This document shows, in pieces, positions 8,213 through 16,158 of a stretch of 17,213 nucleotides of DNA. This stretch comes from Alphaproteobacteria bacterium CG11_big_fil_rev_8_21_14_0_20_44_7. Lineage in GTDB: Bacteria > Pseudomonadota > Alphaproteobacteria > Rickettsiales > 21-14-0-20-44-7. The notes beneath the pieces are model-generated. The model searched no databases. It was given only the letters and a program-made list of their open reading frames with translations, and was not told the DNA's origin. The stretch is taken from the NCBI GenBank assembly GCA_002787615.1, contig PCXJ01000060.1, positions 1-17,213 of the forward strand. Direction: 5' to 3'. The number at the start of each line of letters is the position of its first letter. Position 1 is the stretch's first letter. The translations under genes were made by a program, and so were the position numbers.

Positions 8213-9211
8213 TCAAGGACTGGTTATGCTGTCGATAATATCGGATGCACCATCCTGAACCTTATCCACAAGATTTTTCTTTTCAACTATTCTGGTTTCC
8301 GGATGAGCAGGATCATAATATACGGAATCATCACCCAAGTCGCCCTGATTGATGGCCGCCACTTTTCCTTCAATGATTCGCATTCTTGGGACATCCAGAT
8401 ATTGATTTGCACTCAGGCTAAACACAATAGCGCGGTTATCGCTATCCACCACCACTTCAGAGGCGGAGCTTGCCGAATATTTCTCACGCACCGCATCCCA
8501 TTTGCTCAAATTTATATTCGGGTCTTTGACTTTCCAGCTAAGCTTCACCGCTTGCTTGCTGATATTTTCTATGGCGATACTATCTTTTTCTTCACCAACT
8601 TCAATTGGCTCACCGTTAATCCATATCTTGCCGCTATTAGAGGAGCGATAAATAATCGAATTTAAATAAATATAAAGCGGCGCTTTGATTATAATTTCAG
8701 GAGCTTTTTCACCATTTTCGTTATTATATTTTGCAAGCAAATCATCTAGTATATCCTGCTTCTCACCTGCAATTTCGGAATTATCATCCCGATTTTTATA
8801 ATTCTTCACATAAATTTCAAAAACCTTTCCTAAACGGACAAGATTCTCACCTCGAAACATCAAAGATTTATTGGTTATCCTCAGCGCGCCATTCGTTTCG
8901 ACACTGCTTTTGCCTTCATTCTCAGTTTTTGCATTCACTTCCGTTTCCGGCTGAGCAACATTTACCGGCGGATTACCCTCAGTAGCTTCAGGAAAGTTTT
9001 GCGCGTCGATATTTGGCCTTGCCTCCATTTGGCTGGTAGGAGGATTCGGAGTAATAGGAGCAGCAGGCTTTGCAATTGATTTATCATCATAAATTGACTT
9101 AAGACCAACCTGCGCTGAGTCAGCAGTCGGCTCAGCATACAAAGCAGCAGGTGCTAATGCAAAAATTGACAAAGCCGATAGAAATGCGATTTTATATTTG
9201 CATACCTGCAT
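8213..9211 (-). CDS. Secreted protein with a PilP/GspB-like C-terminal domain, pilus operon
   Basis: The reading frame is open back to 9349, but I start at the ATG at 9211 (332 residues). There a typical signal peptide begins (MQVCKYK, hydrophobic core, then APAALYA before the likely cut at about 26/27), and GGGGG lies 8 bases upstream. The mature protein has a Pro/Asn/Glu-rich linker (about 45-110) and then a folded region. Within it, YLNSIIYR through INGEPIEVGEE and VKLSWKV (about 210-260) follows the beta-rich pattern of PilP, GspB and MshK domains: a strand, a Gly-rich turn, ING and a G-x-x-x turn. The resemblance is by eye and modest. As the last gene of the PilC-PilMN-PilO unit, overlapping the PilO-like gene by 20 bases, it fits the periplasmic protein that links the inner-membrane PilN/PilO pair to a secretin. 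No secretin is in the window. Confidence 0.6.
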   Translation of the reverse strand: MQVCKYKIAFLSALSIFALAPAALYAEPTADSAQVGLKSIYDDKSIAKPAAPITPNPPTSQMEARPNIDAQNFPEATEGNPPVNVAQPETEVNAKTENEGKSSVETNGALRITNKSLMFRGENLVRLGKVFEIYVKNYKNRDDNSEIAGEKQDILDDLLAKYNNENGEKAPEIIIKAPLYIYLNSIIYRSSNSGKIWINGEPIEVGEEKDSIAIENISKQAVKLSWKVKDPNINLSKWDAVREKYSASSASEVVVDSDNRAIVFSLSANQYLDVPRMRIIEGKVAAINQGDLGDDSVYYDPAHPETRIVEKKNLVDKVQDGASDIIDSITSP

Positions 9212-9890
9212 CACCTGCACCCCCATCACCCTCATTATTCTGATTATTATTCTGATTATCAGGCGTTTCCTTTTCCACTTCAACCACCCGAATTCCCTTC
9301 CACACAAAAGCCATTTCTCCGCTAACCAACTCCGATAACTCACCTTCACTAAGCTTCAAAAGAACATTATCCGAAATCCCAGCTTTTTTATCTATCTCAA
9401 ACTCGGAAATATATATCTCACCGGGAAGTTTATCACCAAGGAATTTTATGAACTGGAATACCATAACATCAGTCAGTGCAGAGAATTGCACTTTAACATC
9501 GCTTGAGATCACTATAGCATTATCTTTCTTCAAATCCTCCGATTCCACAAAAGGTCCCATTGTAAAAAGTATATTAGTCAAATCTAAACTGCTTTTTGCC
9601 TCGGCCAAAACTTCACGCATTGTGTCTCTTTTATAATCGCCCTCTTCCGCCGCACCAGACAACTGAATCTTACTAAAAAACTCAAGAGCTTCTTCGGCAC
9701 TTCCGACTCTTTCCTTCAAATTACGATATTCGGAATTGAGGCTTGATATTTCAGATTGCAATTGATTCACCTTTTTCTCATGCCCCTCAACATAATCCGC
9801 CATGAAATAGTAGCCGGCGCCGGACAAAGCCAGCAGCACCAACATTATAATAGCCGCCTTAACCAGCTTAATTATTAGCTTTCTTTTCAT
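9192..9890 (-). CDS. PilO/GspM-like inner-membrane pilus assembly protein
   Basis: A 232-residue protein with the PilO/GspM layout: a short basic cytoplasmic tail (MKRKLIIK), one membrane helix (about 10-30), a coiled coil (about 36-70), then a periplasmic alpha/beta domain (about 90-205). A VQFSALTDVMVFQFIKFL segment near 133-150 resembles the PilO pattern in which strand and helix come before a PG-x-I-x-I strand. Family knowledge: PilO pairs with PilN through the coiled coil and ferredoxin-like domain to align the motor with the secretin. The last 20 residues are low complexity (Asn/Gln runs, then Gly/Asp), encoded by a short repeat of AATAATCAG-type units; this tail overlaps the start of the next gene. 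It overlaps the PilMN-like gene end by 23 bases. Sequence conservation is weak, so the call relies on architecture and context. Confidence 0.65.
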   Translation of the reverse strand: MKRKLIIKLVKAAIIMLVLLALSGAGYYFMADYVEGHEKKVNQLQSEISSLNSEYRNLKERVGSAEEALEFFSKIQLSGAAEEGDYKRDTMREVLAEAKSSLDLTNILFTMGPFVESEDLKKDNAIVISSDVKVQFSALTDVMVFQFIKFLGDKLPGEIYISEFEIDKKAGISDNVLLKLSEGELSELVSGEMAFVWKGIRVVEVEKETPDNQNNNQNNEGDGGAGDAGMQI

Positions 9891-11592
9891 CGTTCAGTTT
9901 TCCTTTAATCTGCAACTCTACAGGCAGTTCTATAATTTTATCCATGACCACCTGACCATTACCAACAACTGTTTCAATCTGATCTCTTTTCGGGGAAACA
10001 ACCTCTTTCGTATATTCTACCTCATAATTAGGGTGAGCTGCCTTCAGGTTATCCAGAAAATCTTGCAGGCGTTTTGAAAGAAAATCCAGCTCAGATTCCT
10101 TAATCTCATACTCAAAACTAAATACTACAGTAAAAGGATAGATAAAATTCTTCGCTTCCTCTTTAGCCTTTGCTGCCTTTCTGGACACCGCTCCAAGTGA
10201 GCCAACTGCCGGCTTCACATCCTCACCGCCCATTCCATCTATCATCCCGCCTTGCGGCTGCTTTTGAGATTTTTTCGCTTCAGGCTCATCAATTTTCACT
10301 ACCAGATTATCGATTGTATATTGCTCAGGCAAGCTGGAAGTAACATCCGAAATAATCGATAATAGTGCATAATTCTCATAGTCGATAGATTTGTGCAAAT
10401 CCATCACATCCAGCATCAGCGATACATTCTGTGGCAATGCTGAATCTTTTTCTTTCATCACCGCCAATGAGCTTTGCGCGGCATCGCGCTTCATTTCCAG
10501 CGATGATAACTTATCCCTGTTCTCCGCCGAGCCGAGATAATCGCTAACCCCGATTCCTATCAAAGCAACCGACCCTAAAATACCTAGTGCATAAATTGCT
10601 TTTCTCGCATTCTGTAACAGAAAAAGCTTTTTAGTATGAGGCGAATCAAATCTTAATAGCGGTTTATGAGCTGCGAAATGCGCCGCACACACAACATCCG
10701 CATATCTATCTTTCTCATTAACAGCATGGGCAATTCCCAGCTTTGTCGCTGCCTGCGCAGGGGTATACATATCTACACGGCCAAATTTAAGCCTTTTATT
10801 ATCAACCTTATCAAGCAATTCTCCTGCTGCGATAATGGTTATTTTACTATCTGCCTCCGAACGAAAGCCGATTCTTTTGATATATTCAATCGTATTGGAA
10901 ACTTCCTGCTCCAAATTCCCGACCACCACTTCCGGTATATTATCCCCCACTAGCTGTTGTATAAGGCGGGTAAATATCACTTTGCCGCCTTGAAAAGCGA
11001 TAATACGGAAGCCGCCTATTTTATCATGCAGAACCAGAACTTCCCATTCACCGTCAAATTTTTCTAGCGCAGCAAGGTTCAAATCTTTGACCAAATTCTG
11101 AGCTTCTACAGGCAGCAGATAAGTACCCTTATAAGGGTTATCCTGCATCAAGATAAATTCCAGCCATTTTGAGAAAGGCTCGGTGTTCGAAAGAGATACA
11201 AACAAGAAATTCCAATCCTTACGACCTTCCTTAGAACGCCCCATCGAAATATAATTATTAAAATCGCTATCCTGAAAATCTCTCTTTATCCGCCTCTCAA
11301 CCTGCTTCTTAACACCTAACGAACTTACGGGAGGCAAGACTTGCTGCGAATAATTTTGCTCAATCACATCAACCAGCAAATAAACCGGATGGCTAGGGTA
11401 TGTACTTAAAAGCTTTTCCATCAGATTCATATCTGATGAAAACGGTGAATCCACATATAAGCGATTAGAAAGCTTCCCACCCATATAATGGGTTAGGATT
11501 GCCCCTTCATCACCAACATTCAGAACAAATTTATTCTTGATTGCCCGATTCTTAAAAGTTGTAATTTTGGGTGCTTTCTTTTTCAAAGGCAT
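9868..11592 (-). CDS. PilM-PilN-like fusion (GspL-type) assembly protein
   Basis: A 574-residue protein joining two parts that are separate in most type IV pilus systems. Residues about 20-310 are cytoplasmic and follow the actin-like PilM/GspL pattern: an N-terminal NVGDEGAILTHY strand pair, LLVDVIEQNY, a PVEAQNLVKDL helix, an EVLVLHDKIGGFRIIAF strand pair, and a late IIAAGE stretch. One membrane helix lies at about 331-353, then a coiled coil (about 357-383), then a periplasmic domain (about 400-570). That domain has SSLPEQYTIDNLVVKI and a later FTVVFSFEYEI strand, as in PilN, with a Lys/Gly/Met-rich insert (about 436-480). GspL of type II secretion has the same order, so either name could apply. 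It starts 13 bases after the PilC-like gene and overlaps the PilO-like gene. I see no clean ATP-binding signature, so nucleotide binding is unproven. Confidence 0.75.
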   Translation of the reverse strand: MPLKKKAPKITTFKNRAIKNKFVLNVGDEGAILTHYMGGKLSNRLYVDSPFSSDMNLMEKLLSTYPSHPVYLLVDVIEQNYSQQVLPPVSSLGVKKQVERRIKRDFQDSDFNNYISMGRSKEGRKDWNFLFVSLSNTEPFSKWLEFILMQDNPYKGTYLLPVEAQNLVKDLNLAALEKFDGEWEVLVLHDKIGGFRIIAFQGGKVIFTRLIQQLVGDNIPEVVVGNLEQEVSNTIEYIKRIGFRSEADSKITIIAAGELLDKVDNKRLKFGRVDMYTPAQAATKLGIAHAVNEKDRYADVVCAAHFAAHKPLLRFDSPHTKKLFLLQNARKAIYALGILGSVALIGIGVSDYLGSAENRDKLSSLEMKRDAAQSSLAVMKEKDSALPQNVSLMLDVMDLHKSIDYENYALLSIISDVTSSLPEQYTIDNLVVKIDEPEAKKSQKQPQGGMIDGMGGEDVKPAVGSLGAVSRKAAKAKEEAKNFIYPFTVVFSFEYEIKESELDFLSKRLQDFLDNLKAAHPNYEVEYTKEVVSPKRDQIETVVGNGQVVMDKIIELPVELQIKGKLNDEKKANN

Positions 11593-11605
11593 CTTTTAAA
11601 CACCC

Positions 11606-12811
11606 CTATAGCTGCATTTGATTGATGGTATCATATAGCGGCCCAAACATTGCCATAGCAATCCATGCCAGCATCCCACCAAGAAACACCGTAAGTGCCG
11701 GTTTAATAAAGCCGATAATCCCATCAACTGCGTCATTAACTTCCTGATCATAGAAATAATTCACGTTTTCTAAGGCTTCTTTCATATTACCGCTATTTTC
11801 ACCGATTTTAAACATCCTAAGCACAAGATTGGGGAATTGATTAGTAATCCTAAGCGCTCCCGTCAACGAAGTACCCTCACTGACAATTTTTCTGACATTG
11901 ACGATTGAGTCAAGGATAACTTTGTTTTTCACAACTTGCTGTCCAACTTTTAAACACTCAAGGATATCAATACCACTAGTATATAAAATTCCAAAAAAAC
12001 GGGTGAATCTTGCAAGGTCAATTTTCTTTGCTGGCGGCCCAAGAATCGGCAATTTCAGCATCATTCCGTCCCATGCATAGGCAAAACCCGGAAACACAGC
12101 TTTTAATGTCTTTACTATGATAAACAAAACCACCGGAGTTGGTAAAATAATATACCAATACTCCTCAAAGAAGTCCGACATCGCAATCAACGCCTTGGTA
12201 TGCCCCGGCATCTCTTGCCCCTGCGCTTTTAAAAACCCTTCCAATTGCGGTACAACCCCGCCCATCATAAAGGCAATAACACCCACAAGAACTACTAATG
12301 TAAATATGGGGTATGCCACAGCCTTTTTCACTTTACGGCGAATCTCGGCATTCCATTTAAGGTGATGAGCCAGATTCTCAAAAGATTCATATAATTTACC
12401 CGTGCCCTCACCTGCCGCCACCAATCCTACAAACACGCTATCAAAAACCTTTGGATGGTGCGCCATTGCTTCGGAAAGCATAGCACCGGAACGCACACGC
12501 TCATAAATATCAGAAATCACCTGCTTGAGTTTCGGCGCTTCGGTTGTATCGCGCAAATCCGCCAGCGATTCCAGAATCGGCACACCCGCCCTATCAAGCT
12601 GCTGAAGCTGTATGCACAGCATAATCTTATCTTTTATCTTCACCCGACCAAACGGTGAGAAACCCTTTGATTCCTTAATTTCACGAAAGCTAATCAAATC
12701 CAGACGGATATCCTTTAGCCGCGATTCCAAATCAAGCTCATTGGCAGCCGTCAGCTTACCCCTAACGTTCTTACCTTTTTCGTCTATTCCCTTAAAATTA
12801 TATATCGGCAT
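11606..12811 (-). CDS. GspF/PilC-family inner-membrane platform protein
   Basis: A 401-residue protein from the ATG at 12811; a TTG at 12823 would add four residues. GGAG 6 bases before the ATG settles the start, and MPIYNFKGIDEKGKNVRG is the standard GspF/PilC opening. Two repeated cytoplasmic T2SSF domains are visible. The first (about 60-165) has LQQLDRAGVPILESL and AGEGTGKL; the second (about 265-365) has FTRFFGILYTSGIDILECL and GENSGNMKEAL. Three membrane helices lie near 166-188, 220-236 and 366-388. The family forms the platform turned by the assembly ATPase to extract and stack pilins. It heads the four-gene assembly operon, divergent from proB. A TATATA at 12839-12844 (minus strand) is a weak possible -10 for the operon. 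No GspE/PilB ATPase is adjacent. Confidence 0.93.
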   Translation of the reverse strand: MPIYNFKGIDEKGKNVRGKLTAANELDLESRLKDIRLDLISFREIKESKGFSPFGRVKIKDKIMLCIQLQQLDRAGVPILESLADLRDTTEAPKLKQVISDIYERVRSGAMLSEAMAHHPKVFDSVFVGLVAAGEGTGKLYESFENLAHHLKWNAEIRRKVKKAVAYPIFTLVVLVGVIAFMMGGVVPQLEGFLKAQGQEMPGHTKALIAMSDFFEEYWYIILPTPVVLFIIVKTLKAVFPGFAYAWDGMMLKLPILGPPAKKIDLARFTRFFGILYTSGIDILECLKVGQQVVKNKVILDSIVNVRKIVSEGTSLTGALRITNQFPNLVLRMFKIGENSGNMKEALENVNYFYDQEVNDAVDGIIGFIKPALTVFLGGMLAWIAMAMFGPLYDTINQMQL

Positions 12812-12873
12812 ATATCGCTCCAACCTCGATTATTGCCCTATATAGTTAAAAATCACTTAAGCTGATACGATTC

Positions 12874-12907
12874 TTGATATCTTTCTAACATTGAATATAC
12901 TCCGCAC
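12874..12907 (+). promoter_or_regulatory. Sigma70-type promoter for proB, possibly leaderless
   Basis: TTGATA (12874-12879) and TATACT (12896-12901) are separated by 16 bases, close to the sigma70 consensus. Only six bases (CCGCAC) separate the -10 from the proB ATG at 12908, so the expected transcription start falls on or next to the A of the ATG. No Shine-Dalgarno is present in this interval. The promoter is read directly from sequence; leaderless initiation is inferred from spacing. Confidence 0.65.
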
Positions 12908-14011
12908 ATGGATTTTTTATCATTCAATCGCATTGTTATTAAGGTAGGCTCTTCCCTGCTTTCCAATAAAAACGGCCAAATCAACCAGCCATGGCTAAAG
13001 AGCTTGGCCGATGACGTGACAGAATTACGCAAAAAAGGCGTGGAAGTAATAATCGTCACTTCCGGCGGAGTTGCACTCGGCAGAGGATATATAAACCGTC
13101 CTACAGGCGAATTGAGGCTTGAAGAAAAGCAGGCGGCTGTGGCATGCGGGCAACTGGAATTGATGCAGGGCTATAAAAACGCTTTTGCACCGGATAATAT
13201 CGCGCAAATCCTCATAACCATTCAGGATACCGAGCGCCGCCGCAATTATCTCAATGTCAGAAATGCGCTGGAAACACTGATAAAAAATCATGTTATCCCG
13301 ATAATTAATGAAAATGACGTGGTTGCTACTGCCGAACTGAATTATGGCGACAATGATAGGCTTTCCGCCCGCGTGGCGCAAATGCTAGACGCGGATTTGC
13401 TGGTTATTTTCTCTGATGTTGATGGGCTTTATACTAAAAACCCTATGAAGCATGAAGATTCCGAGCATGTTCCCGAAGTGCACAAAATCTCCAAAGCCGT
13501 GGAAAACATGGCAGGAAAACCAACTTCCAATGTTGGAACTGGCGGCATGCAAACCAAAATCGAAGCGGCAAAAATCGCCACTGCGGCAGGCTGTCATTGC
13601 GTTATAACCCAAGGCGCAGGAGAAAATCCGTTGCATGCTCTATATAACGGCAAGCTAAAATACACCAAATTCATTTCGCAAACCACCCCGCTAACTGCCC
13701 GCAAACAATGGATAGTAAGCGGCGTAAAACCTATGGGTGAGATTATTGTGGATAAAGGCGCAGCCGAAGCGTTGAAGAATGGTAGCAGCTTGCTTCCTGC
13801 CGGAGCAACTGCGGTTAGTGGCAAATTTGAACGTGGCGATTTGGTGATTATAAAATCCCCCGAAGGCGAAATCGCGCGCGGACTTTCCTCACATTCTGCC
13901 GAGAATACAAAGCTCATCCTTGGCAAAAAAAGCTCGGAAACCCCAGCAATCCTTGGCTATTCCGGACGTGACGAACTTATCCACCGCGATAATATGGTGA
14001 TTACGTCATAA
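12908..14011 (+). CDS. proB: Glutamate 5-kinase
   Basis: A 367-residue cytosolic enzyme, the usual full length with the C-terminal PUA domain. It phosphorylates glutamate to gamma-glutamyl phosphate, the first and normally proline-inhibited step of proline synthesis; ProA takes the product. Amino acid kinase landmarks: KVGSS at 12-16, TSGGVALGR at about 51-59, PIINENDVV at 131-139, YGDNDRLSA around 146-154, FSDVDGLYT at 168-176, and GTGGMQTKIEAA from 210. The PUA domain spans about 275-355. ATG at 12908 is the only sensible start; no earlier in-frame ATG is available and there is no Shine-Dalgarno. proA begins 79 bases downstream. In many alphaproteobacteria obgE precedes proB; here a divergent pilus operon takes that place. 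Confidence 0.97.
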   Translation: MDFLSFNRIVIKVGSSLLSNKNGQINQPWLKSLADDVTELRKKGVEVIIVTSGGVALGRGYINRPTGELRLEEKQAAVACGQLELMQGYKNAFAPDNIAQILITIQDTERRRNYLNVRNALETLIKNHVIPIINENDVVATAELNYGDNDRLSARVAQMLDADLLVIFSDVDGLYTKNPMKHEDSEHVPEVHKISKAVENMAGKPTSNVGTGGMQTKIEAAKIATAAGCHCVITQGAGENPLHALYNGKLKYTKFISQTTPLTARKQWIVSGVKPMGEIIVDKGAAEALKNGSSLLPAGATAVSGKFERGDLVIIKSPEGEIARGLSSHSAENTKLILGKKSSETPAILGYSGRDELIHRDNMVITS

Positions 14012-14058
14012 GAAAAGCACCGCTCATATATATACTTGCAATAAGCTGCGCAGGATTA

Positions 14059-14080
14059 TATGCTGTTGCAGAGCAGCATA
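14059..14080 (+). promoter_or_regulatory. Hairpin in the proB-proA gap, just before the proA start
   Basis: TATGCTGTT (14059-14067) pairs with AGCAGCATA (14072-14080) as a 9-bp stem with one G-T wobble and a GCAG loop. It is followed by AAAAGGCG (14081-14088) and the proA ATG at 14091, so the hairpin abuts a Shine-Dalgarno-like AAGG. No T-run follows, so it is not a normal terminator. It could be an mRNA processing or stability element, or could set proA translation relative to proB. Confidence 0.4.
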
Positions 14081-14090
14081 AAAGGCGCAT

Positions 14091-15389
14091 ATGATTATAG
14101 ATATACTCGAAAAAACCAGCAAACATGATGTTGAGGTGCATGATAATATGATTATTCTCGGACAAAATGCCAAAGAGGCATACACCACACTATCTCTGGC
14201 TAGCACAGAGCAAAAAAACAACGCATTACGCGCTGCGGCAAAAGCAATTCGTGAATCGGCAAATGAAATTATGCAAGCTAATGAAAAAGATTTGCAAATT
14301 GCTAAAAAAGCTGAAAAACCTGCCTCATATCTTGACCGCCTCGCACTTTCTCCGGTTCGGATTGAATCTATGGCGAAAGGCTTGGAAGCAGTGGCAGAAT
14401 TGCCCGACCCTGTCGGCAAAATTTTGGCGAATTGGGATAGGCCAAATGGGCTGAAAATCAATCGCGTTTCCGTCCCCCTCGGCGTTATCGGCGTGATTTA
14501 TGAAGCCCGCCCGAATGTGACGGCAGATGCAGGTGCGCTTTGCCTAAAATCCGGCAATGCAGTGATTCTGCGCTGCGGCTCAGATAGCTTCAACTCATCA
14601 CGCGCAATTGAAAAAGCCCTGCAAAAAGGCTTGGAAACTGCGGGTTTACCAAAAACTGCGATTCAGCTTGTGCCAACCTCTGACCGCTCTGCGGTGACTG
14701 AAATGCTGCAAATGACAGATTATATTGATGTGATTATTCCACGTGGCGGGCGCTCGCTGACCGAGAAAATCAAAAATGAGAGCAGAATCCCAACTTTCCA
14801 GCATCTTGATGGCAATTGCCATACTTATATCCATGCTTCAGCCAATCCACAAATGGCGGTGGATGTGGTAGTGAATGCCAAAATGCGGCGCACCGGAATT
14901 TGCGGAGCAACCGAATCGCTCGTAATTGACGAAGCAATTATTGATGTAATCCTGCCAAAAATCGTTGAAGCTCTTACCGCGCAAAATTGCGAAATTCGCG
15001 GTGACGAGCGCGCTCAGCTTACCGATAAACGTATTCGTCCGGCAAATCCTGCTGATTGGTTCAAGGAATATCTTGAGCCGATAATCTCGGTTAAGACCGT
15101 TAGCGGCTTGGAGGCAGCGATTGAGCATGTGAATTTATACAGCTCGCACCACACAGATGCGATTATTGCCGATGATGCAAAAACCAGCGCAGAATTCCTG
15201 AATCGCATAGATAGCGCGATTGTGATGCATAATGCCTCCACCCAATTTGCCGATGGCGGTGAGTTCGGCATGGGCGCAGAAATCGGCATTTCCACCGGAC
15301 GTTTGCACGCGCGAGGGCCAGTAGGCGTGGAGCAACTCACCACGTTTAAATATATCGTAGAAGGCAACGGCCAGACCCGCCCCGCTTAA
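14091..15389 (+). CDS. proA: Gamma-glutamyl phosphate reductase
   Basis: A 432-residue aldehyde-dehydrogenase-fold enzyme that reduces gamma-glutamyl phosphate to glutamate 5-semialdehyde with NADPH, the second step of proline synthesis. Landmarks: RVSVPLGVIGVIYEARPNVT (about 125-144), LCLKSGNAVILRCGSD (about 150-165), DYIDVIIPRGG (about 210-220), and the catalytic Cys271 in MRRTGICGATESL. The C-terminal NASTQFADGGEFGMGAEIGI and LHARGPVGVEQLTTFK segments are typical. The start is open to doubt: ATG at 14148 (residue 20) has a good GAGGTG nine bases upstream and would give 413 residues, but alphaproteobacterial ProA proteins commonly carry an extension of this size and AAGGCG lies before 14091. 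It probably shares the proB transcript. nadD would commonly follow; two pilin genes intervene. Confidence 0.96.
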   Translation: MIIDILEKTSKHDVEVHDNMIILGQNAKEAYTTLSLASTEQKNNALRAAAKAIRESANEIMQANEKDLQIAKKAEKPASYLDRLALSPVRIESMAKGLEAVAELPDPVGKILANWDRPNGLKINRVSVPLGVIGVIYEARPNVTADAGALCLKSGNAVILRCGSDSFNSSRAIEKALQKGLETAGLPKTAIQLVPTSDRSAVTEMLQMTDYIDVIIPRGGRSLTEKIKNESRIPTFQHLDGNCHTYIHASANPQMAVDVVVNAKMRRTGICGATESLVIDEAIIDVILPKIVEALTAQNCEIRGDERAQLTDKRIRPANPADWFKEYLEPIISVKTVSGLEAAIEHVNLYSSHHTDAIIADDAKTSAEFLNRIDSAIVMHNASTQFADGGEFGMGAEIGISTGRLHARGPVGVEQLTTFKYIVEGNGQTRPA

Positions 15390-15423
15390 GAGATTCTTAA
15401 CAATCTTCGCCTAAAATGCAGCT

Positions 15424-15528
15424 ATGAATAAAGGCTTTACACTTGTTGAACTATCAATTGTTCTCGTAATTATCGGGCTGTTGATTGGTGGCATTTTGGT
15501 GGCGCAAAGCATGATTGAGAGTAGCAAA
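15424..15528 (+). repeat. Shared pilin 5-prime block, copy 1
   Basis: The first 105 bases of the first pilin gene (codons 1-35) match the start of the second pilin gene at 16151-16255 at 100 of 105 positions, by direct alignment. Differences are in codons 9, 27, 28 and 35. Beyond codon 35 the DNA similarity drops abruptly. Codons 1-35 cover the leader, the membrane helix and the SMIESSK turn. Confidence 0.92.
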
Positions 15529-16158
15529 ATCACTGCTTTCATATCGCAAATACAACAGGCTGACGGAGCAACTTTAAATTTTAAGGAAAAATATCGCTAC
15601 TATCCCGGAGATGCTCCAACATTCCCAATTGTTGGAACTTTATCAAGTGCCTCATATGCCGGTGATGGACTTATAAGAGCCTGTGGAATTGGCGTTGCAA
15701 ACTTTCAATGTGAGATGGGGGCTTTTTGGTCACATTTATCAATAACTGGTTTTGCTGGAAACTACGTAGCCGTAAATGCATTTCCCGATCTCGGATATAG
15801 CCTGCCAAAATCAAAGCTAAATGAAGATACTGGTATTTTTGGCGTAACAGCAAATATTGATGCATATGACGGTTTAACCGGATTTGCAGTTGGAGAGCCG
15901 GCATACAGAACTGGTGGTTCTAGCTTTTTACTTAGCGATGGCACAAAAGTTTCCTCTGCTTTGGCAGTTGATAAAAAAATGGATGATGGCATTGCAAATA
16001 CTGGAAAAGTTGTTGCGCTTTGGCCAGATAGAGGTTCAATTGGTTATGCTGACCCTTCAAGCTGCGTTGTTTCAGGCGATGCGGGAACTTATGACATTGT
16101 CAATAAAGCAGATTCTGAAACCTGCACTATATTTGTAAAAGGTGCTGATAATGAATAA
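15424..16158 (+). CDS. Type IV prepilin-like protein 1 (class III signal peptide)
   Basis: A 244-residue protein that opens with a textbook prepilin leader: MNKG followed by FTLVELSIVLVIIGLLIGGILV. Prepilin peptidase would cut after Gly4 and methylate the new Phe1; Glu5 of the mature protein is present. The hydrophobic helix (about 5-28) is followed by a helix with QIQQADGATLNFKEKYRYYPGD, a pattern common to pseudopilins with this N terminus. The variable body is rich in Gly, Ser and Ala. Near 184-195 is DKKMDDGIANTG, matched in the second pilin. Two C-terminal cysteines (SSCVV and ETCTIF) could form a disulfide loop. TAAAAT at 15412-15417 lies six bases before the ATG, and no Shine-Dalgarno is clear. 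Whether it is a major pilin, minor pilin or pseudopilin cannot be told from sequence. Confidence 0.9.
   Translation: MNKGFTLVELSIVLVIIGLLIGGILVAQSMIESSKITAFISQIQQADGATLNFKEKYRYYPGDAPTFPIVGTLSSASYAGDGLIRACGIGVANFQCEMGAFWSHLSITGFAGNYVAVNAFPDLGYSLPKSKLNEDTGIFGVTANIDAYDGLTGFAVGEPAYRTGGSSFLLSDGTKVSSALAVDKKMDDGIANTGKVVALWPDRGSIGYADPSSCVVSGDAGTYDIVNKADSETCTIFVKGADNE

Noticed and set aside
9212..9349. 46-residue basic N-terminal extension of the PilP-like gene
   Set aside because: It would lie fully inside the PilO-like gene and hide a clean signal peptide that starts at the ATG at 9211 with its own ribosome site.
14024..14461. Minus-strand open frame across the proB-proA gap and the start of proA (145 codons)
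   Set aside because: It overlaps conserved proA coding sequence on the other strand, and its composition is Ser/Ala/Phe-rich without any domain.
16142..16150. GTG at 16142 as the start of the second pilin
   Set aside because: The GTG is part of the AAGGTG Shine-Dalgarno for the ATG at 16151, and the prepilin leader MNKG begins at 16151.
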